NCBI GenBank assembly: GCA_023159155.1
Contig: JAJNNX010000008.1
Coordinates: 744,001-808,000, forward strand
Length of the DNA stretch: 64,000 nt
Source: Ustulina deusta
Lineage: Eukaryota; Ascomycota; Sordariomycetes; Xylariales; Xylariaceae
Direction of reading: 5' to 3'
The notes below the pieces were generated by a model that ran no database searches, was not told the DNA's origin, and was given only the letters and a program-made list of their open reading frames with translations. Shown here in pieces: positions 48,575-60,405 of the stretch (position 1 is the stretch's first letter; every line of letters begins with the position of its first letter). The translations under genes were made by a program, and so were the position numbers.

Positions 48575-51387
48575 TAGTAAGTATATTATAAAGTCTAAAC
48601 AGTATTACAAGCTATTTATATATGCTAAATAGTATAACAAACGTTATTTTTTTTTTATTAGCCTTGTTTATTTAGATCTGCTAAAATCTATTTTTTAGGT
48701 TAATAAAGATATACTATAAATATTTTGCTGCTTTTTAAATCTAGTCTTAAATATTAAGTAGCAAATAAGCTTTTTTTTTAGTTATTTTATTAAGTTTATA
48801 ATAGTTATAATAAAATTGCTAGATTATATTTTTAAAGTATTTATTAATAGTTTTATTTATAATTATATTATTAAGCGCTTTTTTTAGTATTAGTAACGCT
48901 AAGGCACTTTATAGTTTATAGCCCTTTTAGATATAGACTTTAAAATATATATTAATCAAGTTTTTAATTATGTTTTTTTGTTAAGGACTATATTAATAAG
49001 GTAGCAACCTAATTAGTGCAGTATTTTTAGTATTAATATAGTGCTTTGTTTTAGTAATAATTTCTGTTTTTTTAGTACTAGGTTAAATAGTCCTAAAAAT
49101 TTACAAATAAAGTTATTTAAACATTTTTTTACCTATAGGTTATTAGGGGTATTTTTGTGCTATTTTATAATACTTGTTTAGTATATTGTTTTAAATGCTA
49201 TACTAGCTTAGGTATTTTTTAGTAATTTTATAATAGGTATTCTTATAAAATATATTAGTTATATAATTTTTTGCTTATTTTTTAGGCTAAAAATACCTTT
49301 TTACTTATAGAACTTATGCTTACCTATAGTAAGGTCCCTAAAGAAAGTCTAGTTTAGTATAACGCTACTAATAATTTTTTATATTTATGTTATACTATTA
49401 TTAATAATAAATTTAGCTATAATATAGCAATTTTATATTATTTATAGTTTTGTTTTTTTAATGCTATATATTATATTTTGCTATTAAAATAGGTATAGCT
49501 TTAGTTTAGCTGCTAGTAATTCTAATATATAGCAACTTATATATTTATAGTTTTAAAAAACTATAAATATTATATTATAGTTAGTAACCTAAGCCTAAAA
49601 TAAGTTGTAATAGTCCTAATATTTATTATATAGTTTATTTCTTTTTAATATTAGTTTTGTTTTGTTTTTGTTTATTTTAATTATATAAATAGGGCTGTTT
49701 TATATATTAAAAAGTTTTTAAAGCTTACAATTAATTTTGGCTTTTTTATTGTTAAGTTAATTATAAAAGCTCTGTTTGATCTTTTTTTTTTTAAGATTAT
49801 TAGAGCTAGCAAAATATATATGCTTACAAATCAGTAATTTTTTTTAAAACGACTTATATTTAGTCCAAAATTTATTAGCTAAGTTATTATAAAATAATAT
49901 GCTTTTAATTGTTACAGATTAACTTAATCTTAAAGGTTATAAGGTTTATAAGGTTTATTTTAGCTATTTTAGTTGTTTTTGGCAGTCTTTAGCCTAATAA
50001 CCTGTTTTGCTACAATTAAAATATTTATTTTTTTTAGCTTTAGTAATATACCTAGTTTTATTAGTCTTATCTAGCTTAGTTATTTAGCTAACTTTATAAT
50101 TATTATTACAAAAGTTAAATATAGCTAGTAGTAATACTTTTAAAATTATTAATTTATAATTAATAAGCTAAATATAGCTAATATTTAGCTTGGCTAGTAT
50201 TACTAAATTGATTTTATAATTATAAAATAGTACTAAAGTGCTTTATAATTATATTATTATTTGTAGTATGCTATATATTTTATTTTTAATTGCGGTTCTA
50301 AATATAGATTTAGCTAATTAGGTTGCTTTTTTAATTATTTTGCTATTATTTAGATTTTACATTAATTTTTTAAAATATAGCTAGATTGTTAGCGTATATA
50401 TGCTAAACTTATATATAAATAAGTTTTTTATTTATTAAATCTTATATTAGCTATTTAAAAACTAATAATAAGTTTTTTTAAGTTGTTATAAATAATTAAT
50501 ATATAATTTTTTTTGCGTTAATAAAAAACTTATAAATAGTACTAAAAAGCTATAAAATATATTATAAGTTTTTAATACTTATATAATAACTTTTAAACAG
50601 TTAGCCTAAGTAGTATTTTTAGTATATCTAATAAACTAGGCTATAATTTAAAAGTCTCCGGCTAATTTAGTATTAATATATATTATTTATAACTTATATA
50701 GAACAAATATTTAGATTAGTTAGTTCTATATATTTTTTACTTTATTAAAAATTATATAATTAATAATAATAAGTTATAAATTTGCTAAAATTATAATTTT
50801 GTTTTTAGGTTTATATTTATTTAAGCTACTTATATTAATTATTAATATAGCTTTAGGGAATATATACTAAATATGCTATTTTTGTTTAATTTATACTTTT
50901 AATAATATTTAATATTAATATAAGTTTAACAATTTATTTTAAAGTTTTTTATTACTAGTTATATATACTAGCTGCTATATATATAATTTATTAATATATT
51001 ACCTATTTATTTTATATATTTTTTATAGTAGTAGTAATAATAGTATTAAATAGATTTATTAACTAGTTATATTATTTATTATAAGCATATTTAGCTTTTT
51101 AATAAAATTAGCGATTATTTTTTTTAAATTATTAATATTATTTTTTAGCTCTGCTATACTATAAGTTATATTAATAGCAAAAGCATTAATCTGTTTTTAA
51201 GAGTTTTTAATAGTATTGCTTTATAAAACACTAATAATTTTGTTAACTAGGGCTATTAGTACTTCTAGTATTTTATTAGCTATTTTAAAAGTTTTAAAGT
51301 CTTTGCAGTGCGGTAAAAAGTATAAAAAAAGTGCTAAATATAATAAAAATAAAAATAATGCTATAAAGCTGCACAAATAACTATTTA

Positions 51388-51575
51388 TGCTTTAATACGG
51401 TCCTTTTATAGAACTAGTTATTTAGTATTACTAGGTCTGATCTAAAGGTCTGTATTAAGTATAGTTATAGAAGGAAACTAACTAGGGTATCTGACGGAGG
51501 TGCGAGGTATTTATGCCCTTAATTAGGTGGGTCGGTACCTGGTGCCTAAGGGCTACGCATGGTGCCCTTTCATGC
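51388..51575 (-). repeat. Right LTR of gypsy element 2, first part
   Basis: Interrupted after CATGC by copia element 3; continues at 57525. Confidence 0.88.
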
Positions 51576-51746
51576 TGTCAGATTTAATGGGGTAAATTAG
51601 CTATCTTTTGGAACCCCGTTAAATAGATTCTCTACACACACCTAATTTATATAGCATACAGAAAACTCTGCAACAAAACATAAAACAAAAAAAATTAGTA
51701 ATAATTATTAATACAATTATTTAATTAAACTTGCTTATATCTAACA
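51576..51746 (+). repeat. Left LTR of copia element 3
   Basis: 171 bp, identical in length to 57354-57524. Its first third is unmutated, its last half is RIP-mutated relative to its partner. Confidence 0.92.
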
Positions 51747-54700
51747 ATTAAAAGTCTTATTTGCAAGAATACTACCTCCCAAAAGCTAGTATAAGCAACC
51801 AAGTAATATTATAGCTTTATTAATAATTAATAAAACTTTATTAGCCAAGCTAAAGGATTATATATTCTAAAACAAGATATTTATTATAAAAGTAGTATTT
51901 TTTAATTTATAGGAATACCTTTAACCAAAAAAACAAACGTTATAAATACTATTACTAAAAATACCCAAATTTAAGGACTATTTTAAACATATAACTAACT
52001 AATTAATATACTTCTAATCAACTACTATTTTTTAAAACAAAAAAATCAACTTAAATAATAAACTTATAAATATTCTTAAAATAACAAAAAATAGCAAAAA
52101 AGCTTACTAAGTTAATTAGAATTAATATATTACAATAAAAAAAAACTATAAGATCTACCAAAAATATATTGCTAATTTTATAGCATAAATAATCAAAACT
52201 GTTTTTTTAAACTATACAAAAACTATTTTTTAACCTATTAATATTATTAACAAATAATATAACAAACTTAAAAACTTTAGCTAATACCTAGAAGCAATAC
52301 AATAATTATAAATAAAAGCTTAATACTAATAATATATAAAAAAAATAAATAAACTATTAAAGGACCTTAATATATAAATAATATATTAAAAAGCTATAAT
52401 CTTTATTATTTTTAAATATAAAATTATTAAACTAAATAATATTAACTATTTAATAATAGACCTAAAAATATGCTTTAAAAAAATCTTTAAAAACTAGATT
52501 ACTACTTTTTAAATAATTAACTAATTAGCAATCCTTAATAATATACTAACCTACTAAAAAATAGTAGCTAACTTAAAAAATAAAGCAAGTTGCCAAACAA
52601 TTATGTATTGGCTAAATATATGTATTAATAAAAAAGCGTTTTTAATACTATATAATAATAAAAGTGCTAGAAATGCTATAAATAATGCTAAAAAAATAAA
52701 AATATCCCTTAATAATTAATAAGTTCTTTTTTGAAATAAAAGCAAAAGTTAAAACCAAAGTGGCTATAGACCCCGTAGCAATAAAAGTAACAAAAATAAT
52801 AATAAATAACCTTATATTAACTTACAAACTTATAGTTTAAATAATCACGTTTGTAAAAGCTATTTAGGCTTTTATTATATAACAAAATATTATTATCTTT
52901 TCTTAGAATTAGCCCTAAATAATTTTTACTCTAGCCAAATTACTGCTAAGCTAATATAAGCTAATTTTAATACTAATAAAAAACTAAAAAAACTTGTTAA
53001 TTATATACAAAAAGAAAAAAAAGCAAAAATTAATAAAAATAAGTTATCTGTCTAATTAAAACAAATATTAATATAATCTGCTTTTATTATTAATAAAAAA
53101 TCAGAAAATAAAGCTATATATAGACTAAAGAACTTAGCTATCTTAAATTTTAGAACTACTTTATATATATTTAACAAAATTAATAGATTTAATAATCTAT
53201 AAATAGTATTATTAAAAAACAAAATATATATAAAAGATAGAATTATACTTATATTTGCATTTAAAAATATTAATATACATATTTAAAAGCCTAAAGAACT
53301 TATAATTATAAGATTATATAATATAACCTATTACTTAATAATAGCTTATAACCTGGTATTATTTTAAGTACTTTTAAAACAAAGCTTATATTAAGATATA
53401 AAACTAGTAATAATAGTACTAAAACAACAAAATAAATCAATATTCTGCTATTTTCAAAATTAAAACTACCAGTTTATACTAAAATATTTACTACTTAATA
53501 TAAAAAAAAGTATCTTTTATATATAAAGAAATAAACTAGCAATAATAACTTTAAAGCCTATTTTAAAAACTAATCTATATTAGTAGCATTTTTATCTAAG
53601 CTACCCAAGTACTAACACCTTTTATTATATAGTAGCACAAACTAAAAAAATAAAGCTATAACAATTTCTAAAAAATAAAATATATATTTTAGACTATAAA
53701 ACATATATTATAACAAAAATACAACAGCAAATCAATAGATTACTTCAAAATCGCCTAGTAAAACCAAGAATATAACTAGCTATAAACTTTTATAATTATA
53801 AAAAAAGTTATAATTTAAAAAACTTATTAATACTTATAATAAATCAATATTCTAGCTTTAGTTTTAATTACTACCTATATAATCAAAAGTCTCTAATACT
53901 AATTAAAGCTCTAGAAAACTTAATAAAACATTTATAAATTTATTATAATACTACTATTTAAATTTTTAAATATAATAATAAGCTCTTAAAATATAATAAC
54001 CTTATTAAATATTTTAAATAATAATATAATATAGTCTTTAAGCTATATGCCCCAAATATACAAAATTAAAACAGTAGTACCAAACAAGCTAGCAATATCA
54101 TCAAACACAAGGCTAGAGCTATAAAGACTAGGTCCAAACTACCCACTACCCTCTAAACTAATATTATAAAAACTGCTGTATATTTATATAATTATATACC
54201 AAAATAAATATACCAATAATAAAACCTATATAAAAGGTTTCATACTTACTTTCTTAACCAAAATGGTATTATAACTACTTGCTATCAACCTAATCTATAC
54301 TATCTATATATATATAGTTATAAAATATACGTAATAACTACAAAAACTAAACTAAAAAAAAAAAACTTAACAAATTAAATCTTAAAGCTTAAATAAACTA
54401 CTTTATAAGCTACCAATCTTTTAATATATATTATATATAAATTTTAGCAACTAATACTATTATATTTATTAAAAATATCATATTTAATAAAAAAACTATA
54501 TTTTTAAGCAATATTAATAAGCTAAAAAATAACTTTTTTAAACAAAAGATCAATAAAATTACCTAGTTATTATCTAAAATAAATATTATTAAACCTAATT
54601 AATTAAATAATACTTTAAAAACTATAGCTAGTTAAAAACTAAAAAATATATATCCTATTAAAAGCAAAAATAATACTACTATTATAAATATACTAAAAAA

Positions 54701-57203
54701 TAAAAAAAATATAACCTATAAATACTCTATATTAAATAAAGCAATAAAATCTAATTAATTTTATATAAATGCTTTCTTTTTACTATATTTTTTACCTCTT
54801 AAATCACTACAACTAAGCGTTCTCTTTATAGCTATTATAAATAGCCCTTATTCTTAAAGATTTTAAAATATTATAGCAAACTCTAATAAATTAAAAAGCA
54901 CTGCTATTAAAAACCCTAATTTATAAAAACCCTAAAATATTATAACAAACTTTATTAGATTTAAGGATCTTATTTTTTAGACCTGGAATATTATAGCAAA
55001 ATCTAAAGATTATAAAACTAAAGGAATAATGTTAGAAAGTATTAAACTGCTACGTACAAACTCTAATGCCCCAGCAGATATATTTAGTACCTTTTTCTAT
55101 ACTACTATTGCTCCTTAAAAAAACTACTAAAAAGCTATGTTTCTAAACAAACGCCTAAGCGTTTTAAAAAATTAAAACAGTATAGTAATAAACAAAACTA
55201 TAAAAGCTAGATTATTAAAACAATTTACTAGCTATCTTATTAGTAAAAAGTCAAATTATAATTAAAAAGTCCTATATATACTAAATAAAAACAAAAAAAC
55301 TTTCAAATAAAGGGTTGCCAAAAAGCACAAAATCTATTAAAAAGATTTATTACTACTGCTAAAATCTTATAAGGACTTTGAGCATTACCTAATAGGTAAA
55401 AGGTTTAAAAAAGCTAAAAGAGATTATCTCAAAAGCTACTAAAAAATAGAATTATAAACTAAGGTCAATACTTATTTAACTAAAAAAAAGCTAACACTTG
55501 GGTATATATAAGTATATATATATAAGTTTAATAAGCATAGCTACTATATAAAATACAAAGTATAATTAGTAATACAAAATAATTAGCAGCCTTAATTTAG
55601 TATTAAAACTATATATATATTAACTCTTGCTAAAAAGTTATTTAAAACTTTTATTATAATAGCAGCTAAATTCAACCTTAAACTAAAGTAATACAATATT
55701 ATTAATATGTTTATTAATATAAAGCTTAATAAAAAATATATATAAAAATGCTTTCTAACTATTATAAACCTTAAACTATACTATAGTTTAATAAGGCTTT
55801 ATATAGCTTAAAAAAGTTACTCTTGCTATAGCAAAAAGAACTTATATTAATACTTAAAAAAATAAAGTATTAAGCTATATTATATAAGTTTTATTGCTAT
55901 GCTTATAATAAAGTACTAATCTTTATATATATAAATAATATTATTTTTGCTTATAAAAAAAATTAAAAGCCTATTATTAAAAAAGCTATTAAATAGCTTT
56001 AAATAGCCTACTAATTAATTAGTAGTAATAACTTGTAATAGTTTCTAAGTATTAAAATAATTAGAAATTATTAATAAAAACTAATCTAGCTATTTTAAGC
56101 TTTATATATTAAAAAAATCTCTAAGTTAAAAACTATTTATTTAATTTTTTTATTTACTCTAATAAAACAAACTGAACTAATGCCTTATAATAGCCTTACT
56201 ACAAAACAAAAAATATACTTATACTAACAAAAGGTTAGGTTAGTACTATATATTGCTATAATCACTTAACCCAATATTATATTTAGTGCGTTAAAATTCT
56301 TAAAATTCTTTATTAACCCTAAGCCTTAATATTATAATTTAGCAGATTGCCTGCTTAGCTACTTTAAAAGCACTTAGTACTATTTGCTTTAGTTTAAAAA
56401 TAAAAATAATTTTAAAATTGTAAGCGATACATTGTTTGCAAACAATATACTAAACTAAAAAAGTTTATAAGTATATATAATTAGGCTATTTAGAAAAGTT
56501 ATTAGATAGCATACTAACAAGCAAGATATAGTAACTATTTTAATAACTAAAGCAGAATTATTAGTATTAGTACAAGCTATAAAAAAAGCTATATTTATAA
56601 GCCGACTAATTAAAAAACTAAGTATTATATTAAACACTTAACATATTACTATTTAGTATAACAATAAATAAACTATTAGGCTAGTTATAAAAAAAATAAC
56701 TATGCTACAAACTAAGCTTTATTATATAAATATTTATAACTATTAGCTATACTAAAAAATTAAAAGAAATACTCAAAAAATTATTTATATAGCTATAAAA
56801 AATATAATTATAAACAGGCTTATAAAAGCGTTAAGTCTAGCAAAATAAAGTAATTTTTTAGACTAATTAAAAGTATATAGTACTTATAAATATTACTAAA
56901 ATAAAAAATCAAAAAATAAAAATATAAAAAATCTAAAAACTTTAGAAAACTTACTTATAAAAAATAAATCGGACTATTTAGAGCTTTTATAGCTTTAATT
57001 AGGCAAATAGCACTTAATTAGTTAAAATTGGCTAAAATAGCTAAATTAGCTCAAATTAGGCTAAATTATTTAAATCTAAAAAGATCTTAGCAATAATACA
57101 CTACTAATCAGTTAGATCACATAACTTCTTACTATACTAATAAGCCTATATATATCACAATACTACAACCACTACTATACAAAAAATAAGAAAGGCATTA
57201 TAA

Positions 57204-57281
57204 GCTTTAATAATATAATAGCAAGCATAGTAATTAATAGTTCATTATATTACAGATCTTAGTTCGAGTCCGGGCCAAAGC
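57204..57281 (+). pseudogene. tRNA-like relic inside copia element 3
   Basis: A perfect B-box-like GTTCGAGTCC (from about 57262) is followed by GGGCCAAAGC. The 5' bases GCTTTAA would pair fully with the 3' CCAAAGC if two A's were originally G's, the direction of RIP damage. An A-box-like TAATATAATAG (ancestral TAGTATAATGG type) follows the acceptor strand, and a run of six T's lies just downstream. The anticodon arm cannot be assigned with confidence. It sits about 70 bp inside the right LTR. It is interpreted as a RIP-damaged tRNA gene or tRNA-derived SINE captured by, or inserted into, the element. Confidence 0.55.
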
Positions 57282-57353
57282 GTTATTTTTTAGTATTTTT
57301 ATTAATAATATTATATATAGAAAAAGCTTATATAAGCCGTTTCTAAAAAGGTA

Positions 57354-57524
57354 TATTAGATTTAATAAAGTAAATTAGCTATTTTTTAGAACCCCGTTAA
57401 ATAGATTCTCTATACACACCTAATTTATATAGCATGCAGAAAACTCTGCAACAGAACATAGAACAGAAGAGATTAGTGATAATCATCAATACAATCATTC
57501 AATTGGACTCGCTTATATCTGACA
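57354..57524 (+). repeat. Right LTR of copia element 3
   Basis: Partner of 51576-51746; its last half keeps the unmutated sequence while its first bases are mutated. Confidence 0.92.
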
Positions 57525-57592
57525 CATGCACGTACTATTGTACTGACTCAATGGATTGACTTCAATGGAAGCCAATGGCAATGGGATCCACA
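57525..57592 (-). repeat. Right LTR of gypsy element 2, second part
   Basis: Unmutated tail of the split LTR. It differs from the left LTR by 13 transitions, all of them C-to-T or G-to-A in the left copy. Confidence 0.88.
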
Positions 57593-57886
57593 ATATTGCG
57601 TAGCGCTCTTATTTAATATCAACATTAAATTCAAACCGCAGTACAAACAACAAACCTCCGCTATTCCTAAAAGTAGCTCTAAAGGTGGTTTAAACATCCT
57701 TGGCAACAATGCCTCAGAGTCATCGACACAGCCCCTTGTATTATATATATCGTCAAAATAAACACATTGGCTCATTCTAAACGCCAATCAGAAATTCCAT
57801 GTAGGTTGTCTTGGGGGATTCTTCCCTACTTGACAACAACCTTGGCGGCCACTGACTAGGCTTGAGATATTCTACAACTTTAAACA

Positions 57887-58165
57887 ATATTAAGCGCTCG
57901 GCACAGAGTGCTCTGCTACTCGTTGTGGCGGTGCGGCTGTCCCGGTTCACTTCAAAGTGAAAATCTAAATAACCTTCTCCAACCGCCTTGTTATTATAGC
58001 TGCCGGCGCTCCGCTCTGCTATTTGTGCTTCAATTTACTAAAATATTACACAGTCTAATACTAATAAGCAATAGTACGGAGCATCGAATGTATCTTACCG
58101 GCAATTGCTGACACCCTATATGGTCTCATGTGATATCAACTCGTTTTGAAAAAAAAAAAAAAAAA
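57887..58165 (+). repeat. Dispersed repeat family, copy D, followed by an A-run
   Basis: It starts with the family terminus AATATTAAGCGCTCGG and retains GTGGCGGTGCGGC, the CCTTCTCCAACCGCC block and GCCGGCGCTCCGCT. Similarity fades after about 58065. A run of 17 A's at 58149-58165 could be the tail of a retroposed copy or an unrelated homopolymer. Confidence 0.62.
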
Positions 58166-58499
58166 CCTCACCAAGGGTATCTTGCACTGGAAAAAGCGAT
58201 GCAGAAGGAACCAGGGCTCGGCTCACTCAGCTGGTCGGTCCAGCCCTGCCCCTGGCTCAGCAGTGAAGCAAGAACGGGTCTACCATGGTATCGGGACTCG
58301 GTACAGCACCGTACCGTTGAGACTCGGGAGATATCGCAGACCGGGAAGCCTCATTACTCAGTACTGAGCCCCACTTGGGGGCGCTACGGTCGCTATGCAA
58401 GCTTCCCTTCGTTGGATGATTTTGCAGGCGTTGCGCAAGTCTTATGAATTTCCCGAGTACACACCGGGTCAGCTCCATAGTGTCGACCCGCTCATAGAC

Positions 58500-60405
58500 G
58501 AGGAATTCGCCGCCGTCACAAAAGAGCTGAGTACAGTGGAATTAAAATACCAGACTTCCACCAGAACCTACGGGTCGCCGAACTTACAGTTTTACTGGAG
58601 GCTATTGATCCCAGCTGGTTCGCGTCCTTATGGACCCTCCAGGAGGCCTTCCTACGGTCGGACATGTTATTTGTCAACCGAAACTGGGAGCTATTCACCG
58701 TAGATGGCAACCTCTCTGCGTCTCTAGACGCTCTTTTATGCCTAGTCATGTCTTGCATGAACCTGCAAACCAGTCCAAAACCCGTCGCGTGGCTGGTTGA
58801 TCTTTTGCTGAGCACCAGTATGATAGCACTGAAAAGGCAACATCCTGTTAGTATCCTGAGCACAGGGTGTGCCCGATATTGTAAACACAGTAGAACGGAG
58901 GCCATCATGTCAGTTCTGGGGGCAACAAACTGGCACAAAGAGGTTCTGAAATAGGGGTCAAGTGGCTCTTATGCGGAATCGTTGACCCTAGGCCGATATG
59001 AGTACAGCTTCCTCAAAGAGAGAAGGGATCGGGAAGGGTTTGTATTCCCCAGTTCCCAGTACGGCACCTCTAATGAGTTCCACTACGCGAAAGTGGAGGG
59101 GAGACCTGTAGGTACAATTTTACCGTTCTGGAGGAGAAAAGATTGGGCAATTATGGACTTAAAATTCTTAGATAATGGGAGCGACAACATAGTTCAAACG
59201 CCGCATCCTTCGATTCGCACTTAGACGCTTCTCCAAGATAGCAGCGTTCATATACCTGAGATTGGAATTATATACGTCACCCATGCGGGATTTTGTCGTG
59301 ACAGTCAGACGGCCGAATCGGAAGAGCAGGTGTCACAGTCCCCATATATAGACTGCAGACGAGGTCAAGCTCCCGACTTGACTACGCTCTACTTTTGGTA
59401 GTGTTACGGCATGGTGCTGCAGTTCTGTTCCGTGACAGCAGGGCGCAGTCCCTCTGCAGGGTGGCTTGGACCCTGCAGCAGATCTCGAGGTTGAATTCCA
59501 CGGTCCCGAGGTTGGGGGCCCAGTCGATCTCTTTGAGTCCACAACATCCCTAAGGTCTTGGATGGATACGAGATTAACGGATATCCCGAAGTATGCCGTA
59601 TACCTCTCTGCCAGCCGATTTTGCAGGGAATCGTGTTTAAGGAACTTACTACCACTACGGGCTCTTCGCCCCGAATTCTGGCTAAAGTGGTGGATTTTTT
59701 CAAAAGAGAACCATGGAACAGGGATTAATGTGCCGAGGGAGAGCCCGTAGCCTGAACATGCGAACCCCAGTTACAGTACACCTTCCTCACCATGTTCATC
59801 AACCATTGCCAGAACATCTATTGGGACGTAGAGAAGGCCGAAAGGCGCGTGTGGGCGGCCCGATACACGGGCGGCGACAGCGCCGGTAACGAGGCACTAG
59901 TGGGTTCCCTCCGAGATATTAGGGAGCAGATCCTCAAAGCCGGGTTTTACTACCTCTTCAGCGACAACCCGAATGTGCAGTACGGGACAGTCCGCCTCCG
60001 GAAGACGTCGCGTCGCGTCGACCGCGTGTACGCCATCATGCAGATATACGACATCCGGGTGGGAAAGTCAGCGCGGCGCGGCCCGGCGAGAACCCGGAGT
60101 TGGAGGAGCTCGTGGACGAGTTCGCAGGCGCCATCCACGCTCACAGCGCGATACTCGGACAGTTATTCCTCCACACCACTCCGCCCGAGAGGGGCAAGAC
60201 GTGGAGGATCACGCGGAACAGAGCGTTCGAGCGTACCAATATTGGCCTCCTTCTGTATCCCAGGGGCCAAGGAGGTGATGGGGACTGGCAAAGTGCGCCC
60301 CACGAGCGCCTCGGGGTTTGCTTATGGGGCGCGTTTGAAGATTGGCACGACCCGATGATTGAGCAGATAGCTTGGGAACAAGTCGACGGGTTAGAATTGC
60401 AATGA
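58500..60405 (+). pseudogene. HET-domain (heterokaryon incompatibility-type) gene, broken
   Basis: The middle and C-terminal parts of a HET-family protein are readable. The block at about 58552-58950 has L-R-V-A-E-L, W-F-A-S-L-W-T-L-Q-E-A-F-L-R, F-V-N-R-N-W-E and R-T-E-A-I-M-S-V-L-G-A-T. An in-frame TAG at 58951-58953 interrupts it, after which the same frame continues to 59224. The C-terminal block from 59792 reads W-D-V-E-K-A-E-R-R-V-W, G-F-Y-Y-L-F-S-D-N-P and R-R-V-D-R-V-Y-A-I-M-Q-I-Y-D, then shifts frame near 60075 into N-P-E-L-E-E-L-V-D-E-F and ends at the TGA at 60403-60405. A typical N-terminal HET start is not seen. HET proteins trigger cell death on contact with incompatible partners; this copy cannot be made in full. 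Confidence 0.75.
59350..59436 (+). repeat. Short dispersed repeat R, copy 1
   Basis: Contains CTACTTTTGGTAGTG and GTGCTGCAGTTCTGTTCCG. Related copies are at 61200-61289 and 61909-61994. It lies inside the broken HET gene. Confidence 0.72.

Larger units (their letters stand above)
51576..57524 (+). mobile_element. Ty1/copia LTR retrotransposon nested in the gypsy LTR (element 3)
   Basis: 5949 bp with 171-bp LTRs (51576-51746 and 57354-57524; TGTCAGATTT...TATCTGACA in the least mutated parts) and an exact CATGC target duplication (51571-51575 and 57525-57529). The plus strand carries a decayed copia polyprotein: a zinc-knuckle-like C-K-S-(C)...L-F-L-E-L-A-L region near 52850-52920, and the reverse transcriptase at about 55790-55960 reading A-L-Y-S-L-K-K, L-L-L-L-stop-Q-K-E-L and L-I-F-I-Y-I-N-N-I-I-F-A-Y. 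The catalytic Y-V-D-D is Y-I-N-N at 55928-55939. A tRNA-like relic lies just inside the right LTR. Confidence 0.92.
44066..57592 (-). mobile_element. Ty3/gypsy LTR retrotransposon, RIP-decayed, carrying two nested insertions (element 2)
   Basis: The left LTR is 44066-44316 (251 bp). The right LTR is split: 51388-51575 and 57525-57592, interrupted by copia element 3. ATATTG flanks both outer ends (44060-44065 and 57593-57598), a 5-6 bp target duplication. Minus-strand relics are in gypsy order. A gag zinc knuckle near 49976-50026 reads C-S-K-T-G-Y-stop-A-K-D-C, with His now Tyr and Trp now stop. The post-RT block at 46279-46593 contains the recognisable D-L-A-K-I-I-T-I-K, V-I-K-Y-F-R-Y-L-I and N-Y-L-L-I-A-G-L-L. 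Removing both insertions leaves about 5.7 kb, a normal size for gypsy. Confidence 0.88.

Noticed and set aside
36853..57353. Possible CRISPR-like or satellite array because of the repetitive AT-rich text
   Set aside because: Repetition is due to low base complexity after RIP; apart from the 84-bp repeat at 40109-40400 there is no regular spacing, and the organism is a fungus.
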